From an uncultured Eubacteriales bacterium (GTDB lineage Bacteria; Bacillota; Clostridia; Oscillospirales; CAG-272): a stretch of 64,000 nt of DNA. Within the stretch, counting starts at the first letter, position 1. The number at the start of each line of letters is the position of its first letter. The position numbers and the translations under genes are program-made. Shown in pieces: positions 28,471 to 37,000 of this stretch. Under the pieces are notes generated by a model. It did no database searches and had not been told where the DNA came from. It was given only the letters and a program-made list of their open reading frames with translations. Where the stretch lies: positions 101,385-165,384 of the forward strand of contig CAKRYT010000005.1 of NCBI GenBank assembly GCA_934432675.1, in the 5' to 3' direction.

Positions 28471-28507
28471 ATGCCCATTATGATATTTTTATCCGTTATG
28501 ATATTCA
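28466..28507. promoter_or_regulatory. Conserved 42-bp AraC-type site, copy 1
   Basis: This site begins TGTAAATG, has ATGATATTTTTATC in its centre and a second TGATA block 18 bases after the first. It matches 34978-35019 at 35 of 42 positions. It lies between the divergent operon and the AraC gene, so the neighbouring regulator is the obvious candidate to bind it. Confidence 0.75.
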
Positions 28508-28545
28508 ACTCGTGTTAAAATAGCGTTAAAAAATCAAAATAGCGG

Positions 28546-28574
28546 TTGAATTTTTGTATAAAATGCTTTATAAT
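28546..28574 (+). promoter_or_regulatory. Promoter of the AraC regulator gene
   Basis: TTGAAT (28546-28551), a 17-bp spacer and TATAAT (28569-28574). The expected start near 28581 is only a few bases before the ATG at 28584, implying a nearly leaderless mRNA. Confidence 0.75.
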
Positions 28575-28583
28575 AACCTCACT

Positions 28584-29387
28584 ATGGATGCTAAAACGAT
28601 TTCAAGGCTGATCCTCCACAGGATCCTCGCCGTCAACACGATCTACCGATACGAGACGAAGCGCATCACGCGCAACGACCGCTCGACCTATGCCCTGACG
28701 CTGAAGATCGAGGGCTTGACGTACTACTACGCGGGCGGCAAGACCTATGTCACCGACCCGCATCACCTGCTCCTGATCTCCAAAGACGCCCGTTACCAAT
28801 GGCAACTCGGTCAGCAGGGGAAATGTATCACGATCGAGTTCGAAGGAGAGCTCGAGGGCGAATCGTTCGATTTTTACGAATTCCCCCTCTCCGACGCCGT
28901 CAGCCGGGAGATTGCCACGATGCTCCTGAACGTCGCAAACCTATGGGATCTCAAAAAGGACAATTATTTGCTCAAATGCAAGTCTCTGTTCTATAAGATT
29001 CTCGACAAAGCCACGGTGACGGAACACAAGGAAACTTACCTCCCGAGTTCCTATCGGCATATGCTCGAACCCGTGATCGACTACATCCGCACGCGCTATT
29101 TCGATAAACACATCACGAACGAGAGCCTCGCCGCCATGGCGGGCATCTCGACGGTGTATTTCCGCAAGGTATTCACCCGTGTGTACGGCGAGTCGCCTAT
29201 CAAATACCTGCGTACCGTCCGTATCAAAAAGGCGAAAGAACTGCTCATCGGTGACGATGCCTCCATCGGGAGAATTGCCGAGATGACGGGATACTCCTCG
29301 GTCTACACGTTCTCCAAAATGTTTAAACTCGAAACGGGCGTCTCCCCGACCGAGTACGCGAAAGAATATTTCCGTAACCACTGCTGA
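28584..29387 (+). CDS. AraC-family transcriptional regulator
   Basis: The 267-residue form starts at the ATG at 28584; upstream TTG and ATG codons at 28554 and 28563 lie within the promoter. An N-terminal cupin-like sensor region (about 1-110) precedes the two C-terminal helix-turn-helix motifs (LAAMAGISTVYFRKVFTRVY and IAEMTGYSSVYTFSKMF), with the family signature ending in GVSPTEY. It is divergent from the nine-gene operon. It probably activates that operon and the unit starting at 34920 through the shared 42-bp site in response to a sugar. Confidence 0.88.
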   Translation: MDAKTISRLILHRILAVNTIYRYETKRITRNDRSTYALTLKIEGLTYYYAGGKTYVTDPHHLLLISKDARYQWQLGQQGKCITIEFEGELEGESFDFYEFPLSDAVSREIATMLLNVANLWDLKKDNYLLKCKSLFYKILDKATVTEHKETYLPSSYRHMLEPVIDYIRTRYFDKHITNESLAAMAGISTVYFRKVFTRVYGESPIKYLRTVRIKKAKELLIGDDASIGRIAEMTGYSSVYTFSKMFKLETGVSPTEYAKEYFRNHC

Positions 29388-29477
29388 CGCGCGGGGGTGC
29401 GCCACAATCGTGCCGCGCATTCCCCCTCTCCCGCGCCGCGCACTCCACCGCAAAAAACAACCAAAACAGATAAGCAA

Positions 29478-29510
29478 GAGAGCCACCGCGGCGCGGTGGC
29501 TCTCTTTGTC
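29478..29510 (+). terminator. Terminator after the AraC gene
   Basis: A ten-base stem (GAGAGCCACC with GGTGGCTCTC) is followed by a short T-rich tail (CTTTGT). Confidence 0.6.
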
Positions 29511-29515
29511 ATGCC

Positions 29516-29556
29516 CCTGAAAAATTCCCCCACGCGGATTTTTCTCCGCGTGGGGG
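29516..29556 (-). terminator. Terminator of the minus-strand GLUG unit
   Basis: A perfect 12-bp stem (29527-29538 with 29545-29556) is followed on the minus strand by AATTTTTCAG. It is the last element of the transcript that begins upstream of 34920. Confidence 0.7.
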
Positions 29557-29576
29557 CGTTGCTGATTTTTTGTTTT

Positions 29577-31439
29577 TTATTCGGTGACGTTGGTCGCCGT
29601 GCCCGCACAGGTACCGAAAGCCTCGCCGGGCGTAGTCGTTTTGTCACCCTCTGTCCGGTTGGTGGTGTCAAAGCCCGCAGTAGCAGTCATCTCCGCACCA
29701 TTCAGTTTGTATGTCACACCGGTCGGAGCCGTGTAGTTCTTGTAGGTCGCGATCGCCTTGGCAACGATCCTGCCGATCCAGCCGCCGACGGACTGCGAGC
29801 CGGAAATGGTGCAGTCACGCACGGTCGCGTTGTCCACCGTCGCGGTCCTGCTGGCGTTGAGCAACCCGATGATACCGCCGATGCACTTCGCGCCGGTGAT
29901 GTTGCCCGTGTTGGTGCAATCGGTCAGCGCATTACCCGTTCCGTTGACATAGCCGACGATACCGCCGATGTAACTATCGGTTGCGGTAACCACTCCGCTG
30001 TTGTCGGCATCGTTTACCGTGATGGTCGCACTGGTACCACCAATGATGCCGCCGACGGCACGGGGACCGGAGATGGCACCCTCATTACTGACATTCGTCA
30101 GGGTAGACGCCCCTCCGACGAATCCGGCGACACCGCCGATCCCATTGGAGGTCGTCGAACCGGTTGCGTTGGTACCGCTGACCTTACCGTAGTTGTGGCA
30201 GTTCGTCACCTGCGTGCCGCCTTTTGCGATACGCCCGATAATACCGCCGATACCGATGTTGGACGAATACAGATTGCCGCCCTTAATCTCACCGTAGTTC
30301 GCACAGTTTTCAATGGTAGCGACGCCGGTGTTATGTCCGACGATGCCGCCGACACTGCAATAATCGGGACCTGTCACGGTCGCATAGTTCGTGCAGCCCG
30401 TTACTGTACCGCCTGCCGAAGTGATCATACCGACGATACCGCCGACGTAAGACACGGCCTTTGCGGTCGCCGCATTGGCGCGTGTGACATTGCCACGCAC
30501 GGTGAGGTTTTTCACACTACCGCCCTCCAGATAGGCAATGGCACCGGCGGCGTGGTTGACAGAGATATTGACCCAAACGGTCTTGCCGTTGCCGTCAAAG
30601 TTGCCGGCATAATAATTCTTCGAATTGCTGGTACCGATTGCCGTCGTCACAGGTGCCTCTTCGGTGCCGATGTCGGCAGTCAGTTTCACATATTTGCCGC
30701 TCATGTTGTCGCCACCGTTGACTGCCGCAGCATATGCCTCATAGTCCGCTGCATTCGCGAGCAGGTAGGGCGTTGCCTCGGTGTTCTCAAAGTTTTCGAC
30801 ATCCTTCTGCGCCGTGAGCGTGATTTCCGCTTTGGTTGTTTCGGTCTCGCAAGCCGCGTCGCTAAACAACTTGGAGCAACCCGTGCAGGACCAGTATTCG
30901 AGATTTCCTTCCGTTGCATAAGTGGAAGCAGTCGCCTCGTGGTGGATCGGCGTGTGGGTATGTACCGTCTCCTGCGCGAACTGTCTGCCCGCTTTCTTGA
31001 CGAGCGTTTTCTCCTCGCCGTAGATCTTCTCGTTGTCTTGATTCACGGCATACGGCTTGACGCTGAGCGTCAGAGCGGCGTTTTCTTCAATGCCCTCAAT
31101 GATATAGGCAAAGAGGTACTCGCCCTCACCGGCTGTCAGCGCCTCGTAGGTGTTTTCCCCGTCGGACGCGAGCAGCGTCTTGAACATGTATTTCGCGGCG
31201 CATTCCGTCGATGTCGTGCCGTTCGAGAACACGAAACCGACCTCCCGGTAGTTGGCTTCGTTCGCAATCTTACCGACGATGCGGATATCGAAGCCGCCGT
31301 TCTTGTTCTGATACCCGTCGAGCGTGACATCGCTGACCGCAGGCGTCTCCCCCTCATCGGCGAACACAGCCACCGAAAGTACGGTCAGTGCCGCCACGGT
31401 CAAAACGATACAGAGGATAAGCGAAGTAATCTTTTTCAT
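29577..31439 (-). CDS. Secreted GLUG-repeat protein
   Basis: The start at 31439 (MKKITSLIL, site AAAGGG) gives a 620-residue protein with a signal peptide cleaved near AVFADE and no lipobox. Residues about 30-150 form a beta-rich N-terminal domain. A short segment with CTGCSKLFSDAACET carries a four-cysteine cluster. From about 240 to 590 there are many GLUG-type repeats with the recurring turns VGGIVG, IGGIIG and VGGWIG that build a beta-solenoid. No wall-anchor motif is seen. It is likely an extracellular adhesin or glycan-binding protein made with the esterase-like lipoprotein and the 51-residue peptide upstream. Confidence 0.75.
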   Translation of the reverse strand: MKKITSLILCIVLTVAALTVLSVAVFADEGETPAVSDVTLDGYQNKNGGFDIRIVGKIANEANYREVGFVFSNGTTSTECAAKYMFKTLLASDGENTYEALTAGEGEYLFAYIIEGIEENAALTLSVKPYAVNQDNEKIYGEEKTLVKKAGRQFAQETVHTHTPIHHEATASTYATEGNLEYWSCTGCSKLFSDAACETETTKAEITLTAQKDVENFENTEATPYLLANAADYEAYAAAVNGGDNMSGKYVKLTADIGTEEAPVTTAIGTSNSKNYYAGNFDGNGKTVWVNISVNHAAGAIAYLEGGSVKNLTVRGNVTRANAATAKAVSYVGGIVGMITSAGGTVTGCTNYATVTGPDYCSVGGIVGHNTGVATIENCANYGEIKGGNLYSSNIGIGGIIGRIAKGGTQVTNCHNYGKVSGTNATGSTTSNGIGGVAGFVGGASTLTNVSNEGAISGPRAVGGIIGGTSATITVNDADNSGVVTATDSYIGGIVGYVNGTGNALTDCTNTGNITGAKCIGGIIGLLNASRTATVDNATVRDCTISGSQSVGGWIGRIVAKAIATYKNYTAPTGVTYKLNGAEMTATAGFDTTNRTEGDKTTTPGEAFGTCAGTATNVTE

Positions 31440-31479
31440 GTTAGTAACCCTTTCGTTTCGTTCTGATAGTTTCCGGCGA

Positions 31480-31635
31480 TCATTGACCGTCGCCGAACAG
31501 GTCGTTCCAGGTCGTTTTGTCACCGACACCTTCTCCTTGGCGTTGGGTGCCGGAGGTGCGAATCACGTCATCCGCGTCGAGTACAAGGATCTCCGCCACC
31601 GGCGTTGTCCAGATAGGTTTCCGATCGTTCATCAT
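31480..31635 (-). CDS. 51-residue peptide with DVI-x-TSG motif
   Basis: An ATG-ATG at 31635/31632 is preceded by an ideal AAAGGAG site and the frame closes at TGA 31480, giving 51 residues. The N-terminal part reads KPIWTTPVAEILVLDADDVI and is followed by RTSG; the remainder is polar and ends WNDLFGDGQ. The pattern aromatic-x-x-P-x-x-E, hydrophobic strand, DVI-x-TSG is one I recall from short unannotated Clostridia proteins. It has no signal peptide or membrane helix. It lies between the SASA/GLUG lipoprotein and the GLUG exoprotein in one transcription unit. Function is unknown; a peptide precursor or a small assembly factor are possibilities only. Confidence 0.65.
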   Translation of the reverse strand: MMNDRKPIWTTPVAEILVLDADDVIRTSGTQRQGEGVGDKTTWNDLFGDGQ

Positions 31636-31663
31636 TTTCTCCTTTCCCATCAATTCACCGTTC

Positions 31664-33880
31664 TCAGACGAACGGAATGAATCCTCCGAAATCTCCTCCG
31701 TCGGGGTCGTCCGCGGGGAGCCGCTTCGTGACGGCGGTTGTCCGCTGGTTGCCGTCCGCGCCGATCACGATGTCCGCACCGCTTTCGTCTTTCAGCCCCG
31801 CCTCCAGGTAAATAACCGTGATATGGAAGTCGCTCTCCGTCACGACACCGATGATGCCACCGACCTGCTCCCCGCCCGTGAGAGTCCCGGTGTTCGAGAC
31901 GTTCGTCAGACGGTGTACGGCGCCCGCCGCTCCTTTATGGAACAGTCCGACAATGCCGCCGACGCCCGTATTTGCCGTGATATTGCCCGTGTTCACCGTA
32001 TCGGTAACGGTGAGGGAGGGCGCACCGGCGCCCGCGGCGGTCGAGTTGATGATGTAGCCGACAATGCCTGCGGCATAGTTGCCGGCGGTTGTCACATTAC
32101 CTTTGTTCTCCGAGTTCACAATCGTGAGGTTGCCGAGCATCCGCCCGACGAAGCCCCCGGCGTTCGACGCGCCGGTCACGTTGACCGTCGCCATGTTGAC
32201 GCAGTTCCTGATGGTGGTCACGGCGCCGTTCGCCCACTGCACCATCCCGATGAAACCGGCGGCGTAGAAGTTGCCGACGGTCAGGGTCACGTCGCCCGCA
32301 ACCGTGAGATTCTCGAGCGTCGCGCCGTTCGCGTAGCCGATGAGCCCCATGGCGCGCCCCGCCGTCTTGAACTGCCGGTTACGGAGGTTCACATAGATGG
32401 TGTGTCCGTCGCCGTCGATCGTGCCGGCAAAGGGTCTCACGGAGGCGACACCGAGCGATGCGCGCACCGGCACATCGGCACTCCCGATATCGGACGTCAG
32501 TCTGATGTACTTGCCCGTGAGCGCATCCGGGTCGATGAACGCCGTATGCGCGAGCCGCAGCCATTCGGCATAAGACCCGACGAGATACGGATCGTCCGAC
32601 GTGCCCGTGCCGCGGAGCGTAACGGGTGTCACGGTCGCCGCATTCCCGAGGTCGGCAATCGCGAGCGAGAGTTTCTCTCCGAAGAGCCGCCCGAGGCGGA
32701 GCATCGAGGGAGAATCCAGATGGGCGGGATCGCCCGGCTTACGGGTCAGACCCGCGCCGATGACGTCCACATAGTACCCTTTGGAGTGTTCTGCCGCCCA
32801 GAGTTCCTTGACGGCGTTGAGAATTTCATAGTTTGCCCAATATTCGCTGATGCCGCCGTCGATCGTGGCGAGCCCGTTCTCCGTCACATAGCCTTTGCTC
32901 TCCCAATCCGCGATGAGGTCTCCGGCGAAGTTCGCCCACAGCGTCGCGTAATCGGCAGTATACTGGCTCGCGTCGCTCTCGCCCTGCATCCAGAGGAGGG
33001 CGACGATCTCTGCATCAATGTTGCTTTCCCCGAGCAGTCCCATGCCTTCGTCCACGCGGGTGAGCAGGTGAGCATACAGGCTGTTTTCCGCGAGAGTTTC
33101 CTTCCCGAGATAGGCGAGCGAGGAGGGCGAATACCACTTGTCGTGCAGGGTCGTGCCGCCCGTCGCGTCTTTAATGATGTAGAATGTCTCGTCGGGATAG
33201 GTCTCCGAGAGATACTCGGCGAGCCCGAGCTCGGGACCGAAGCACCAGTTCGGCCAGTTGGTCGTATCGTCCGGGATCCTGCCCATGCCCGTCTTGACGG
33301 GAATGAAGTTCGTCGTCAGATTCCGTTTGTCGGTTTTGGGGTTATACGGATTGCAGGAATTGAAGATCAGCACATTTTTGAAACCCGCCTGATACTTCTC
33401 CAGCTGTTCCTCCGTCAGACTGTCCACCATGCTGTGCCCGACCATGTTGCTCTGCCCTGCCATGATGATGACTTTCGCTTTCTTCGGCGTCGGCGCGGGA
33501 TCGGTCTTTTTCGCGACGTCCAGCGTCACTTCCCCTGTGAGCGTCTGCTTTCCCTCTCCCTGCTCGTACACGATCTTCACCGTGCAGGACGGTTCATGCA
33601 CCTCGATCGGTGAGCCGGTATAGGCGGCACCGTCCACCGTGACGGTGGCATTAGCAAGGTCGAGAACACCATCAGCACCGCGGTCGGCGGTCATGGTGAC
33701 ACGGAGCGTTTTCGGGTCGAAGAGATCCCCGTCCGTGAGTGCGCCGACCCCCGACGCGTCAATTTCCATCGACAAATAAGTCTTCTTGGGCGTTTTGTCC
33801 CCGCCGCAGGCGGCAAGGAGCGCAACGGACAGCAGGGTCACGAGCGCCAGAAGAAATGTCATACACCATTTTGCTTTCAT
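31664..33880 (-). CDS. SASA-domain (SGNH) esterase lipoprotein with GLUG C-terminus
   Basis: The start at 33880 follows AAAGGAGA eight bases upstream. The 738-residue lipoprotein (LAAC) has a short beta domain (about 30-125). A SASA/sialate O-acetylesterase-like domain follows (about 130-430) with MAGQSNMVGHS (nucleophile Ser block) and WMQGESDA. A GLUG solenoid completes it (about 450-720). The solenoid shares a nearly identical block with the 480-residue lipoprotein at 23706-25148. SASA enzymes remove acetyl groups from carbohydrates; here the enzyme would act on surface-bound glycans. It is second in the unit after GH43. Confidence 0.8.
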   Translation of the reverse strand: MKAKWCMTFLLALVTLLSVALLAACGGDKTPKKTYLSMEIDASGVGALTDGDLFDPKTLRVTMTADRGADGVLDLANATVTVDGAAYTGSPIEVHEPSCTVKIVYEQGEGKQTLTGEVTLDVAKKTDPAPTPKKAKVIIMAGQSNMVGHSMVDSLTEEQLEKYQAGFKNVLIFNSCNPYNPKTDKRNLTTNFIPVKTGMGRIPDDTTNWPNWCFGPELGLAEYLSETYPDETFYIIKDATGGTTLHDKWYSPSSLAYLGKETLAENSLYAHLLTRVDEGMGLLGESNIDAEIVALLWMQGESDASQYTADYATLWANFAGDLIADWESKGYVTENGLATIDGGISEYWANYEILNAVKELWAAEHSKGYYVDVIGAGLTRKPGDPAHLDSPSMLRLGRLFGEKLSLAIADLGNAATVTPVTLRGTGTSDDPYLVGSYAEWLRLAHTAFIDPDALTGKYIRLTSDIGSADVPVRASLGVASVRPFAGTIDGDGHTIYVNLRNRQFKTAGRAMGLIGYANGATLENLTVAGDVTLTVGNFYAAGFIGMVQWANGAVTTIRNCVNMATVNVTGASNAGGFVGRMLGNLTIVNSENKGNVTTAGNYAAGIVGYIINSTAAGAGAPSLTVTDTVNTGNITANTGVGGIVGLFHKGAAGAVHRLTNVSNTGTLTGGEQVGGIIGVVTESDFHITVIYLEAGLKDESGADIVIGADGNQRTTAVTKRLPADDPDGGDFGGFIPFV

Positions 33881-33953
33881 AGGCTGATCTCCTTTTTTGG
33901 TTATTGCGGGGCGACCCGCCTCGGTTAACAGTTCCTTTTGTTGTCTTCTTGTT

Positions 33954-33982
33954 CCCGCCGGGCAGGGAACCTGCCCGGCGGG
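33954..33982 (-). terminator. Intercistronic 13-bp GC hairpin
   Basis: Perfect 13-base arms with a GAA loop lie in the 131-bp gap between the GH43 gene and the SASA gene. A second short palindrome (GGAGGGGGATCCCCCTCC) abuts it. The minus strand has no T-run, so read-through or mRNA stabilisation is more likely than full termination. Confidence 0.45.
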
Positions 33983-34011
33983 AGGGGGATCCCCCTCCGA
34001 TTTTTTGTTTT

Positions 34012-34920
34012 TCAGCGACTGACGACTTCGAGTTTCCCGTCGCGCTCCGCGATCTCGCAGACGCGCGCCGTCCGCACGTCCGCGGCGGTGCCGCGGGTGC
34101 CGTAATCTCTGCCGTGGTAGAAGAGGTAGAGGTGCCCACCCTCGGCAAGCACGCTGTTGTGCCCCGTCCCCTCTTCGACGTCGTTCTTCGCGACGAGCGG
34201 GCAATAGGTGTTGTCGTCCGGGTACTTATGGAAGTGCAGCTTCGTCAGGTCGTCGGTGTGCCCGTGTGCCACCGCGTACCCGATATAATAGGTTTCGTTC
34301 TGATAGCAGTTCCCGGAATAGGTGAGGAAATGGTCGTCGCCGACACGGAAGTAGAACGCGCCCTCGAGGGTGTGCCAATGCTGTCCTTTTCTGAAACGGT
34401 CGCGCATGAAGATCTCTTCATCCAGCGTCGCGCGCACCACCACCTGCGGATGTCCGCACATTTTGGTGGGCGAGAGCATTTTGTCGACGACGATCAGTGT
34501 CCCCGCCCGCTCCGCTTCGTAATCGTTCGTGGAGTAGTACATATAGAGATCTCCCCCCGACTCGACCACGTGCGCGTCGATGGAGAACGGTGCAATCAGT
34601 TCCCCGACGAAAGCGAACCCTCCATCCGGGCGGTCGCTGACCGCGACGCACATACGCTGGCGGTGGGTATCCGTCTCCCACTCGCCCATGGACGAATAGT
34701 AGAGCCAGAAGCGTCCCTCATGGAAAAGCACCGCCGGTGCCCAGTATTCTTTCTCGCCCTCGAGCGAGTAGCAGATACCGGCGTAATGCCAATGGTATTT
34801 GTCCCGGGCGGTATAGAGTTGCACCCCTTTTGCGCCCGTCGCGTACATATAATACGTATCGCCGTGCCGGATGACGTACGGGTCACCCTGTGAACGGCCT
34901 CCGTCAAACGTCAGTTTCAC
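34012..34920 (-). CDS. GH43-like beta-propeller glycosidase, cytoplasmic
   Basis: A GTG start at 34920 sits six bases after GGAGGA. The 302-residue protein is a bare five-bladed propeller without signal peptide. The expected acids are present in GDPYVI (base), FSIDAHVV (second Asp) and TLEGAFYF (acid Glu), and GTGHNSVL matches the usual late blade. The lack of a secretion signal suggests it trims imported oligosaccharides. It is the first gene of the unit driven from the 42-bp site promoter and so should be co-induced with the importer operon. Confidence 0.85.
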   Translation of the reverse strand: MKLTFDGGRSQGDPYVIRHGDTYYMYATGAKGVQLYTARDKYHWHYAGICYSLEGEKEYWAPAVLFHEGRFWLYYSSMGEWETDTHRQRMCVAVSDRPDGGFAFVGELIAPFSIDAHVVESGGDLYMYYSTNDYEAERAGTLIVVDKMLSPTKMCGHPQVVVRATLDEEIFMRDRFRKGQHWHTLEGAFYFRVGDDHFLTYSGNCYQNETYYIGYAVAHGHTDDLTKLHFHKYPDDNTYCPLVAKNDVEEGTGHNSVLAEGGHLYLFYHGRDYGTRGTAADVRTARVCEIAERDGKLEVVSR

Positions 34921-34977
34921 GGCTGTCCTCCGTTTTAGGTATTCTTCACAAATTATGATATTGAACCACCTGTTTTT

Positions 34978-35019
34978 TGTAAATGTCGATAATGATATTT
35001 TTATCAGATTTGATACTCA
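34978..35019. promoter_or_regulatory. Conserved 42-bp AraC-type site, copy 2
   Basis: It matches the site at 28466-28507 at 35 of 42 positions with the same 18-base spacing of the two TGATA blocks. It lies upstream of the GH43 gene, overlapping a possible minus-strand -35 (TTACAA, complement of 34977-34982) with a TATCAT -10 16 bases away. Confidence 0.75.
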
Positions 35020-35044
35020 TTTCAAAAATTCGCCAAAAAAGCGA

Positions 35045-35073
35045 AGAAACCGGCAATTTTGTTGTCGGTTTCT
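35045..35073 (-). terminator. Terminator after the DUF624-like gene
   Basis: A 12-bp stem with one mismatch (35045-35056 with 35062-35073) is followed on the minus strand by CGCTTTTTTGG, 13 bases after the stop at 35086. Confidence 0.7.
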
Positions 35074-35085
35074 CACAAAAACAGG

Positions 35086-35943
35086 TTATTTGGATTGTTC
35101 ACGTCGATGAATGCCTTTGTCTACTTCTTCCGGGTGGTATTTGCGGTTGATATGCTTATCAAAGACGTAGGCGCAGTATAAGAATTCCCCCATGACCGTC
35201 GAGGGCATAAGCAGGACGGCATACGCAACCAGAAACACATATTTGACGAAGAGCATGGCGCCCGCGATGTCCAGAACGAAACAGACGAGGAGCGGGAGCA
35301 ACAGCGCCGCCGTCGCCGCGAGCGTCGTCGGCACGGTGCGGAAATACAGGATCATGGCATTCTTGAGGAGCCCTCCGACGGTCGCGCGATACACTGCCAC
35401 TTCCGCAAGGAGCAGAAGTCCGATGGGCAAAAGAAGCAGAATCCCACTGATGATCGGCAGATAGGCAAGTCCCCCGGTGCTCCCTCGGAGCGTGCCGGCG
35501 TATTCGGTGAGCAGGAGCCACAGGGACGTGAAGAGGAATACCCCCGCATACGCCCCGCCGTTCTGCCGCACGCCGGTGAAGAAGTCCTCGCGGAGGAACA
35601 CCCCCTCGCCGAAGACCAGCTGCCGAACGACGCGCACCGTACCGGCGAGCCCCACGGAGAAGATCAACCAACACGGAATGTCGATGAGGCGAAACCAAAA
35701 GCGCAGATTGGCGACGGCGGCGGCGCGAGCCGCCTCGTCTCCGGTATCGGAGACAGCGACGGACGCACACAGGACGTCACGCGAGAGATGCGAGATGAGG
35801 AGCGGAAGGAGGAAGAGGAGCAGAATGCCGCCGAGCGCGAAAAGCAGACGGTGACGGACACGCCAGCAATCCCAAAAGACGGCGGGTCTCGTCGCGGGCA
35901 GAGCGTCGGCGGTAAAATCGGTGGCGGCGCGTTTGACTTTCAT
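35086..35943 (-). CDS. DUF624/YesL-like membrane protein
   Basis: This 285-residue protein has about six hydrophobic helices and starts after an AAGGAGGG site. A central segment (FFTGVRQNGGAYAGVFLF) resembles the core of DUF624/YesL proteins, which are often encoded with carbohydrate ABC importers in Bacillota. Their molecular role is unknown. It forms a two-gene unit with the ATPase encoded 12 bases upstream. The similarity is modest and a general ABC-associated membrane protein is an alternative. Confidence 0.5.
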   Translation of the reverse strand: MKVKRAATDFTADALPATRPAVFWDCWRVRHRLLFALGGILLLFLLPLLISHLSRDVLCASVAVSDTGDEAARAAAVANLRFWFRLIDIPCWLIFSVGLAGTVRVVRQLVFGEGVFLREDFFTGVRQNGGAYAGVFLFTSLWLLLTEYAGTLRGSTGGLAYLPIISGILLLLPIGLLLLAEVAVYRATVGGLLKNAMILYFRTVPTTLAATAALLLPLLVCFVLDIAGAMLFVKYVFLVAYAVLLMPSTVMGEFLYCAYVFDKHINRKYHPEEVDKGIHRREQSK

Positions 35944-35955
35944 GCGGTTCCCTCC

Positions 35956-36672
<717 letters not shown>

Positions 36673-36757
36673 TGTGATCCTCCCTGCCCTGCATCGGGAT
36701 TTGTGCGTACCCCCTCCGACGCCTTTGTCGAAAAAGCGCGCAATTTCTTTCCTTTGT

Positions 36758-36787
36758 ATTGTAACATGCGCGCACGATTGTTGGCAA
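36758..36787 (-). promoter_or_regulatory. Promoter of the ATPase gene
   Basis: The minus strand reads TTGCCA (complement of 36782-36787), 18 bp, TACAAT (complement of 36758-36763). Confidence 0.6.
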
Positions 36788-36890
36788 GGTGTGCGATGCT
36801 TCCTTCTTTGGGGTTTGTTATCAGAACGGATAAAAGTATCATTTTTGACAAAAGAAACAATATTTTTATTGCAAATTTTGTGCAAAACCG

Positions 36891-36919
36891 TTGACTTCGT
36901 GCGTTGTTTCGGATAGAAT
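36891..36919 (+). promoter_or_regulatory. Promoter of the M20 amidohydrolase gene
   Basis: TTGACT (36891-36896), a 17-bp spacer and TAGAAT (36914-36919) precede the gene at 37001. Confidence 0.7.
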
Positions 36920-37000
36920 GGCGGTGAATTGAAGCCTTCGCGCCGGAGAGCGTCTTTTCTCCGGGTGGGGAGCAAAACGGAATAATAAAGGAGCATCGCC

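Noticed and set aside
29397..33613. Two long plus-strand open frames
   Set aside because: They lie opposite GLUG-repeat genes; the apparent repeats are antisense images of the solenoid repeats.
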